From an uncultured Mycoplasmatota bacterium (GTDB taxonomy: Bacteria; Bacillota_I; Bacilli_A; RF39; UBA660): DNA of 9,366 bases. Shown piece after piece: positions 5,167-9,366 of this stretch (position 1 is the first letter of the stretch; every line of letters starts with the position of its first letter). The stretch is taken from contig CANSDD010000065.1 of NCBI GenBank assembly GCA_947645535.1, forward strand, positions 1 through 9,366. Reading direction: 5' to 3'. Both the position numbers and the translations under genes were made by a program. A model generated the notes under the pieces. That model saw only the letters and a program-made list of their open reading frames with translations. It did not search any database and was not told the DNA's origin.

Positions 5167-6237
5167 ACTTTTTCTAACTTTATTCTTTTTTAAAAATTTC
5201 TTTTTTATCTCTTCTCCATCAAATACTACATTTGTCTTTACAACAAATAATATTACAATTAAAAGTAAAATACCATAACTAATATATCCTAACATTTGAT
5301 CTTTTAAAACATATACAATAGAAGCAAAAGCAAATAACATATTAATTCCATAAATAGCTAGTACTGTTGCTCTTTGAGAAAAATTTCTTTTTAAAAGTTG
5401 ATGATGAATGTGAAATTTATCTGGAGTAGATATACTCTCCCCTTTTAATGACCTACGAATAATTGCAAATATTGTATCTAATATTGGAATTGCTAAAATA
5501 AGAAGTGGAATAATTAAAGATGTCATGGTTACATTTTTAAATCCTAATAAAGCAATTACCGCAATAATAAAACCTAAAAACATAGAACCACTGTCACCCA
5601 TAAAAATACTTGCTGGATTAAAATTATGAACTAAGAATCCTAAAGAGGAGCCTAACATGATAAACGTAAGAACAAAATCAAGTCCACTTTTTCCCTGCAT
5701 AGTAGCTATAATTCCTATTGTTAAAAAATAAATTGAACTAATACCAGCTGCTAATCCATCTAAACCATCTATTAAATTCATACAGTTAATACAACCTAAA
5801 ATAAAGAATATAGTGATTGGATAGGCAAAGACTCCAAATTGAAAATATAATCCAAAAGCACTAAGGTCTCTAAGCACAATATTTCCATAAAATACAACTA
5901 TAAAAGCTGCCACTAATTGACCTATAAATTTATGGGAAGCTTTGAGTGGTTTTACATCATCAATAATTCCTGTTATTACAATAATAAAACTTCCAATTAA
6001 AATAGAATTCATTGTTTCGCTATTTGCTCCAAAACACATATACCCTAATAAAAAGCCAAAGAATATACCTAGTCCACCTAATCTTGGAATTGGTACCTTA
6101 TGTACTTTCCTTTCATTTGGCACATCTACTGCACCAATATGTTCAGCTATTTTTTTTATAAATGGGGTTATGAATGTTACAAAAAGAAACGTTGTAAATA
6201 CCATTAAAAAAATTCTTGTTAACATTTCTTCATTCAT
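5158..6237 (-). CDS. tagO: Undecaprenyl-phosphate N-acetylhexosamine-1-phosphate transferase (WecA/TagO family)
   Basis: This polytopic membrane enzyme of the MraY/WecA superfamily moves a sugar 1-phosphate, usually GlcNAc-1-P from UDP-GlcNAc, onto undecaprenyl phosphate, the first step of wall teichoic acid or similar glycopolymers. It has 359 residues and about ten hydrophobic segments. Family motifs are all present: PNERKVHKVPIPRLGG (40-55), the metal/substrate pair D93-D94 in IIDDVKPLKASHK, NCMNLIDGLDGLAAG (151-165), GDSGS (214-218), and RRSLKGESISTPDKFHIHHQLL (261-282) with the HIHH characteristic of the WecA/TagO branch rather than MraY. The C terminus is very basic. ATG at 6237 was chosen because GGTGAT lies four bases upstream; the frame extends to a TTG at 6249 that would precede this site. 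The tagO name is by family; the polymer made is not shown by context. Confidence 0.88.
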   Translation of the reverse strand: MNEEMLTRIFLMVFTTFLFVTFITPFIKKIAEHIGAVDVPNERKVHKVPIPRLGGLGIFFGFLLGYMCFGANSETMNSILIGSFIIVITGIIDDVKPLKASHKFIGQLVAAFIVVFYGNIVLRDLSAFGLYFQFGVFAYPITIFFILGCINCMNLIDGLDGLAAGISSIYFLTIGIIATMQGKSGLDFVLTFIMLGSSLGFLVHNFNPASIFMGDSGSMFLGFIIAVIALLGFKNVTMTSLIIPLLILAIPILDTIFAIIRRSLKGESISTPDKFHIHHQLLKRNFSQRATVLAIYGINMLFAFASIVYVLKDQMLGYISYGILLLIVILFVVKTNVVFDGEEIKKKFLKKNKVRKSKN

Positions 6238-6253
6238 CACTATCACCAAACCA

Positions 6254-6282
6254 ATTGTATCAAAAAAACATTAGAATGTCTA
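6254..6282 (-). promoter_or_regulatory. Sigma-A promoter of the transferase gene, overlapping the mbl terminator
   Basis: Minus strand: -35 TAGACA (6282-6277, five of six), exactly 17 bases, -10 TACAAT (6259-6254, five of six) with extended TG (TGATACAAT). The -35 sits in the terminator loop and the terminator U-tract forms part of the spacer. The start point would be near 6247, the first G of GGTGATAGTGATG, so the leader is about ten bases. Confidence 0.7.
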
Positions 6283-6294
6283 TGTTTCTAATGT
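6262..6294 (-). terminator. Intrinsic terminator of spoIIID-mbl
   Basis: A perfect 9-bp stem, ACATTAGAA (6294-6286) with TTCTAATGT (6276-6268), and a 9-base loop, followed by six more T residues. It begins at the base after the mbl TAG stop. Confidence 0.75.
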
Positions 6295-7284
6295 CTAATG
6301 GTCAATTAAATGAATATTATCTAATAAAATTCCAGTTCCTTCTGCAACACACGTAAGCGGACTTTCGGCTATAAAAACTGGTACTTTGAGTTCATGAGAA
6401 AGTAGCTTATCAAATCCATCTATTAAAGCTCCTCCTCCTGTAATAACAATTCCTTTATCAATAATATCTGCTGATAATTCAGGTGGTGTTTGCTCTAATA
6501 CCATTTTTGCTGTATGTACAATCACATAAACACTTTCTCTTAATGCCTCTTCAACTTCTTCTGAACATATTGTAATTGTATGAGGTAATCCTGTTACCAA
6601 ATCTCTTCCTCTTACTTCCATTTTTTCTGCTTTATTATTTGGATATACTGTTCCAATTGTCATTTTTATTTCCTCTGCTGTACAATCACCAATAAGTAAC
6701 TTATACTTATCTTTTATATATTTCATAATGTCATTATCAAATACATTTCCTGCTACTTTAATAGAAGAACTATTGACGATTCCACCTAAAGATAAAATAG
6801 CAATATCTGTTGTTCCTCCTCCTATATCAATGACCATATTTCCACTCGGCTTAGAAATATCCATACCTGCTCCTACTGCAGCTACTTTAGGTTCCTCTTC
6901 TATAAACACTCTCTTTGCTCCAGTTCTTTCAGCTGCTTCTTTTATCGCATTTTTTTCAACCTGCGTAATATTTGATGGACAACAAATTAGTATTCTTGGA
7001 CGAGCTAAAAAACTTTTGCCATTTATTTTTTTTATAAAATGATCAAGCATAATTTCTGTTACTTCAAAATCAGCTATTACCCCATCTTTCATTGGTCTAA
7101 TTGCTTTTACTGTACCAGGTGTTCTTCCAAGCATTTCTCTAGCATCTTTTCCAACTGCCAAAGGTTTTCTAGTTTCAGAATCAATTGCAACTACACTAGG
7201 TTCATTTAAGACAATCCCCTGACCTTTAATATAAATGAGTACATTTGCTGTTCCTAAATCTATTCCAATATCTTTTGCAAACAT
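6295..7284 (-). CDS. mbl: MreB-family actin, Mbl type
   Basis: This 329-residue bacterial actin forms membrane-bound filaments that orient lateral peptidoglycan synthesis. The nucleotide-binding motifs are complete: DIGIDLGTANVLIY (5-18, phosphate 1), VIDIGGGTTDIA (151-162, phosphate 2), EEEPKVAAVGAGM (129-141) and ITGGGALIDG (281-290, adenosine). The sequence follows B. subtilis Mbl closely as I recall it, for example LNEPSVVAID, GVIADFEVTE, SADIIDKG and the ending GTGILLDN. Position right after spoIIID is also the mbl position in B. subtilis. The start ATG has AGAGGG six bases upstream. It lies 15 bases after the spoIIID stop and must share its transcript, since the gap is too short for a promoter. 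Confidence 0.95.
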   Translation of the reverse strand: MFAKDIGIDLGTANVLIYIKGQGIVLNEPSVVAIDSETRKPLAVGKDAREMLGRTPGTVKAIRPMKDGVIADFEVTEIMLDHFIKKINGKSFLARPRILICCPSNITQVEKNAIKEAAERTGAKRVFIEEEPKVAAVGAGMDISKPSGNMVIDIGGGTTDIAILSLGGIVNSSSIKVAGNVFDNDIMKYIKDKYKLLIGDCTAEEIKMTIGTVYPNNKAEKMEVRGRDLVTGLPHTITICSEEVEEALRESVYVIVHTAKMVLEQTPPELSADIIDKGIVITGGGALIDGFDKLLSHELKVPVFIAESPLTCVAEGTGILLDNIHLIDH

Positions 7285-7299
7285 TTTTTTCCCTCTTTT

Positions 7300-7554
7300 C
7301 TATTGTTTCTTTAAATATTTTTGTTTCGTAGATTCTCCACCACGTAAATGTCTTATCTGTGCGTGATATTTTAAAATTTTATCTACTTCTATATATAAAT
7401 TATAATCGATACTTTTAAGTCTATCGTGTAAATCTTTATGAATTGTACTTTTAGATACATGAAATACAGTTGCTAATTCACGTACTGTCTCTTTTGTTTT
7501 TATCATATAAAGAGCTTCTTTTGTTATTCTCTTTTCATTAACTTCCCTACTCAC
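7300..7554 (-). CDS. spoIIID: Stage III sporulation transcriptional regulator SpoIIID
   Basis: SpoIIID is the small DNA-binding regulator that switches the mother-cell programme, activating or repressing many sigma-E genes. The product has 84 residues (the Bacillus protein has about 93, with a longer tail). The helix-turn-helix is KETVRELATVFHVSKSTIHKDL (about 21-42), and the family hallmark YHAQIRHLRGGESTKQKY (63-80) forms the basic C-terminal DNA-binding part. The start is GTG at 7554, supported by AAGAGGTG five bases upstream; no in-frame ATG lies before the HTH. It is followed by mbl in the same operon and preceded by the spoIIQ terminator, so it needs its own promoter in the 68-base gap. 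Confidence 0.96.
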   Translation of the reverse strand: MSREVNEKRITKEALYMIKTKETVRELATVFHVSKSTIHKDLHDRLKSIDYNLYIEVDKILKYHAQIRHLRGGESTKQKYLKKQ

Positions 7555-7566
7555 TTTTACACCTCT

Positions 7567-7580
7567 TACTTAAGTATATA
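7567..7580 (-). promoter_or_regulatory. Palindrome and -10-like box upstream of spoIIID
   Basis: TACTTAAGTA (7567-7576) is a perfect 10-bp palindrome, and TATATACT (7580-7573) overlaps it on the minus strand. TATATACT fits the sigma-E -10 pattern CATAnAnT except at the first base. The -35 candidate TATTAAA (7600-7594) is poor. The same octamer lies upstream of spoIID. A mother-cell promoter with an overlapping binding site is plausible but not demonstrated. Confidence 0.35.
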
Positions 7581-7603
7581 AAGTAAGTAACATTTTAATA
7601 CCG

Positions 7604-7624
7604 AAAAAAGAGCTAAAAGCCCTT
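7604..7624 (-). terminator. Intrinsic terminator of spoIIQ
   Basis: AAGGGCT (7624-7618) pairs with AGCTCTT (7614-7608), seven pairs with one G.U, around a tight TTT loop, followed by TTTT (7607-7604). It starts inside the spoIIQ TAA stop and is the most GC-rich hairpin of the window. It separates forespore-type spoIIQ transcription from spoIIID. Confidence 0.75.
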
Positions 7625-8261
7625 ATATTTCACTAACTGATTTATCATAATAGCTTTCAGGATTTACAGTTTCACCTTTTATAATAAGCTCAAAATCTAA
7701 ATGACTCCCTAAATCTTTGGCAATATTATTTGTTCCACTTGTGCCTATTTTCGCACCACCAGTAATAGAATCACCTTCAGCAACAATTACTTCACTTAAA
7801 CTCTGATAAACACTAATCATTCCATTGCTATGCTCAAGTTCTACAATTTTTCCAAGTAAAGAATCTTCTTTTACTGATACAACTTTTCCATCTAATATTG
7901 CAACAACATCAAAATTATCTTTTCCACCATAACTAATTCCACTATTTTGTAGATAAGTATTTTCATGATACAAAATAGACTCTATTTGACTTTCAGCATT
8001 CCCTTGATAATCATAATAGTTTTTCACAATTGTAACTTCTGTATCTGTATAAGGTCTTAATATTTTAGAATCACTACCTACTACTGGAATATCTTCACTA
8101 AAAATAGTATCAGATACATAAACTGGTCTTTCATTATCATCTTCTTTAAATGTTCCTTTTGATAAAGAACCTTCTATTAAATAAATTGCTCCTAAAACTA
8201 ATACTACTGCACCAATATAAATTCCATATACAACTGGTCTTTTTAATTTTCTACTTGTCAT
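7623..8261 (-). CDS. spoIIQ: SpoIIQ, forespore LytM-like engulfment protein with degenerate active site
   Basis: SpoIIQ sits in the forespore membrane and binds mother-cell SpoIIIAH across the intermembrane space to build the channel needed for engulfment and late gene expression. The product has 212 residues: a basic N-terminus, one membrane helix (about 10-29), a linker, and an M23/LytM domain (about 95-205). The stretch DNFDVVAILDGKVVS, then VYQSLSEV (151-158), closely resembles B. subtilis SpoIIQ. The zinc site is degraded: HxxxD is N106-S-G-I-S110, and HxH is H187-L-D189, so endopeptidase activity is very unlikely. ATG at 8261 was chosen over a TTG ten codons earlier because GAGGTGAG lies four bases upstream. 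A sigma-F-type promoter precedes it and a strong terminator follows. Confidence 0.93.
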   Translation of the reverse strand: MTSRKLKRPVVYGIYIGAVVLVLGAIYLIEGSLSKGTFKEDDNERPVYVSDTIFSEDIPVVGSDSKILRPYTDTEVTIVKNYYDYQGNAESQIESILYHENTYLQNSGISYGGKDNFDVVAILDGKVVSVKEDSLLGKIVELEHSNGMISVYQSLSEVIVAEGDSITGGAKIGTSGTNNIAKDLGSHLDFELIIKGETVNPESYYDKSVSEI

Positions 8262-8280
8262 TTTTCTCACCTCTATTTTA

Positions 8281-8309
8281 AGTGTGAGCAAAAATAATAT
8301 TTTTTATAC
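8281..8309 (-). promoter_or_regulatory. Sigma-F-type forespore promoter of spoIIQ
   Basis: Minus strand: GTATA (8309-8305), exactly 15 bases, then GCTCACACT (8289-8281). The sigma-F pattern is GYATA, about 15 bases, GGnnAnAnT; only the second G is missed. The first G of the -35 is also the last base of the spoIID TAG. The start would be about 8274, immediately before the GAGGTGAG ribosome site. In B. subtilis spoIIQ is sigma-F dependent, which agrees. Confidence 0.6.
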
Positions 8310-9235
8310 TAATTTTTTAAATTTTTAATTGTTACACCTTGATAATAATATTTTAATATATCTTCATACTGATATCCTTCTTTTGCCATACCTTGTGCTC
8401 CATACTGACTCATTCCTACACCATGACCATATCCTTTTGTAATAATATTTACAATACTTCCATTTTGTGTAATTGTAAAAAAAGTTGATTTTAAATTTAA
8501 TTTAGAGAAAATAGTACTTGCATTAAAGTTATTTCCATTTATTTCTAATTCTTTTACCCTTCCAGTACTTGTCGTTTTAGTAATATTTACATTTAATACT
8601 TCTTCATAAGGTAAATCTAGTTTTTTATAAAAATCAGATAAACTAAAATTATAATTGATTTCATAAGAAGGAGATATTTCATCCCATTTGGATTCTACAC
8701 TAACTAAATAAGGAAGATCTTTAGAAAAAACTTCTCCACTATTTTCTGTTACACCTGTTGATGTAGAAAAGAAAAATGCCTCTATTATTTCATCATCATA
8801 AGATAAATATTCTCCTTCCGTTTCATAAACTGCCTTTTTTAATTTTTCTATTCTCTCTTCATAATGATCTTGCCATTTTTCTTTTAATTCTTCTTCATTT
8901 AAATATACTTGATTAATAACTGTATCTACAACATCATATTCATCATCTTTGGCTTTCTCCATTTTTTTTAATACATAACTCCTAGCAGCTACTGCCTGCG
9001 CTTTTAATGCTTCTATTTCAAAACTAACAGGCATTTCTCCTGATAATACACCTACTACATACTGTTCTAAAGGAACTTCCTCTAAAGTATTCTTAGCTTC
9101 TCTTCTTACTCTTACATAAAGATTAGTTCCATATTTAAAATGTGGTTCTTTATCTTCTTTTAAAAAAATAGATAAAATGATACATGGTAATAAAATAATT
9201 AAAACTGTCAATATGATTATTCTCTTTATCTCCAT
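8309..9235 (-). CDS. spoIID: Stage II sporulation protein D, peptidoglycan lytic transglycosylase
   Basis: SpoIID cleaves glycan strands at the leading edge of the engulfing mother-cell membrane, with SpoIIM and SpoIIP. The product has 308 residues: one N-terminal anchor (about 6-25), then the extracytoplasmic SpoIID domain. The signature VPLEQYVVGVLSGEMPVSFE holds the catalytic glutamate E67 and is followed by IEALKAQAVAARSYV. Later come FFFSTSTGVTENSGEVF (about 154-170) and the C-terminal KGYGHGVGMSQYGAQGMA (267-284). The only cysteine is in the anchor, so a cysteine-liganded zinc site as I recall for the C. difficile enzyme cannot form. ATG at 9235 has AAGGA eight bases upstream; the TTG one codon earlier is less likely. 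No clear terminator separates it from spoIIQ. Confidence 0.95.
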   Translation of the reverse strand: MEIKRIIILTVLIILLPCIILSIFLKEDKEPHFKYGTNLYVRVRREAKNTLEEVPLEQYVVGVLSGEMPVSFEIEALKAQAVAARSYVLKKMEKAKDDEYDVVDTVINQVYLNEEELKEKWQDHYEERIEKLKKAVYETEGEYLSYDDEIIEAFFFSTSTGVTENSGEVFSKDLPYLVSVESKWDEISPSYEINYNFSLSDFYKKLDLPYEEVLNVNITKTTSTGRVKELEINGNNFNASTIFSKLNLKSTFFTITQNGSIVNIITKGYGHGVGMSQYGAQGMAKEGYQYEDILKYYYQGVTIKNLKN

Positions 9236-9281
9236 CAAATCATTCCTTTTGTATTTATTTTATTATTCACCTTTTATTTTT

Positions 9282-9313
9282 AGTATATACAAAATTTTTA
9301 TTTTTTTTGTCAA
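9282..9313 (-). promoter_or_regulatory. Promoter-like site of spoIID
   Basis: Minus strand: a perfect TTGACA (9313-9308) is followed after 18 bases by TATATA (9289-9284), a sigma-A-like pair. The overlapping TATATACT (9289-9282) instead resembles a sigma-E -10 and recurs before spoIIID. spoIID is a sigma-E gene in B. subtilis, but no good sigma-E -35 was found here. TTTTGACAAA also comes within one base of the SpoIIID-binding consensus as I recall it (WWRRACARnY). Confidence 0.4.
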
Positions 9314-9345
9314 AAAAAATGTATTATCTTGCAATACATTCTTTT
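9312..9345 (-). terminator. Terminator of a gene beyond the right edge
   Basis: AATGTATT (9340-9333) pairs with AATACATT (9325-9318) around a 7-base loop. The stem can be extended outward by five more pairs including one G.U, using AAAAG (9345-9341) and the T-run (9317-9313); without that extension the T-run is the U-tract. It shows that a minus-strand gene ends at or just beyond the window edge. The T-run leads directly into the TTGACA of spoIID. Confidence 0.7.
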
Positions 9346-9366
9346 CCATAAAATACAATTGAATAA

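Noticed and set aside
6728..7042. 104-codon plus-strand ORF inside mbl
   Set aside because: It is a shadow of the conserved Mbl frame. The other plus-strand frames at 3523-3744, 4147-4389, 5942-6274 and 9177-9362 are also antisense shadows or AT-rich chance frames without ribosome sites.
9324..9365. Minus-strand gene tail at the right edge, ending ECIAR then TAA in the terminator loop
   Set aside because: A stop inside the terminator fits the habit of this window, but the other two minus frames are also open and 13 codons do not identify a protein. murA would be expected from Bacillus-like synteny, yet nothing confirms it.

Overview
The window is about 9.4 kb of very AT-rich DNA from a low-GC, endospore-forming Firmicute. 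Bacilli or an Erysipelotrichia-like lineage fits best. The reasons are the gene order spoIID, spoIIQ, spoIIID, mbl (the order I recall from Bacillus subtilis), a WecA/TagO-type lipid carrier transferase, Shine-Dalgarno sites ahead of nearly every gene, and the standard code with TAG/TAA stops. No rRNA, tRNA, IS element or CRISPR array was seen. All recognised genes but one lie on the minus strand, so the account below runs right to left.

Right part (9366 to 6295) is a sporulation and cell-shape block. A terminator for a gene beyond the right edge runs directly into a promoter-like site for spoIID, the peptidoglycan lytic transglycosylase of engulfment. Next is spoIIQ, the forespore half of the SpoIIQ-SpoIIIAH channel, with a sigma-F-type promoter overlapping the spoIID stop and its own strong terminator. 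spoIIID (mother-cell regulator) and mbl (MreB-family actin) follow as a two-gene operon closed by a terminator. SpoIIQ here is a strongly degenerate LytM protein.

Middle part (6294 to 3038) holds a polyprenyl-phosphate N-acetylhexosamine-1-phosphate transferase (wall teichoic acid or other envelope glycopolymer), a DUF421/YetF-like membrane protein, a NUDIX hydrolase and an unknown membrane-anchored protein translationally coupled to it. Each unit ends in a short hairpin. In two places the hairpin overlaps the promoter of the next gene, and the predicted mRNAs start almost at the Shine-Dalgarno site. Several of these genes use GGTGAT as that site. A start-less 56-codon open frame lies behind the transferase gene.

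Left part (3037 to 1) has the only plus-strand gene, a two-transmembrane protein of unknown function; a 430-bp AT-rich intergenic region with divergent promoters and a possible 20-residue ORF; and typA/bipA, the ribosome-associated GTPase, with its own promoter and terminator. The last 260 bp at the left edge have no convincing gene but carry a perfect 15-bp palindrome.

No new multi-gene system was recognised. The most distinctive points are the compact terminator-promoter overlaps, the near-leaderless GGTGAT messages, the SpoIIQ active-site loss with its sigma-F-like promoter, and the orphan frame after the transferase gene.
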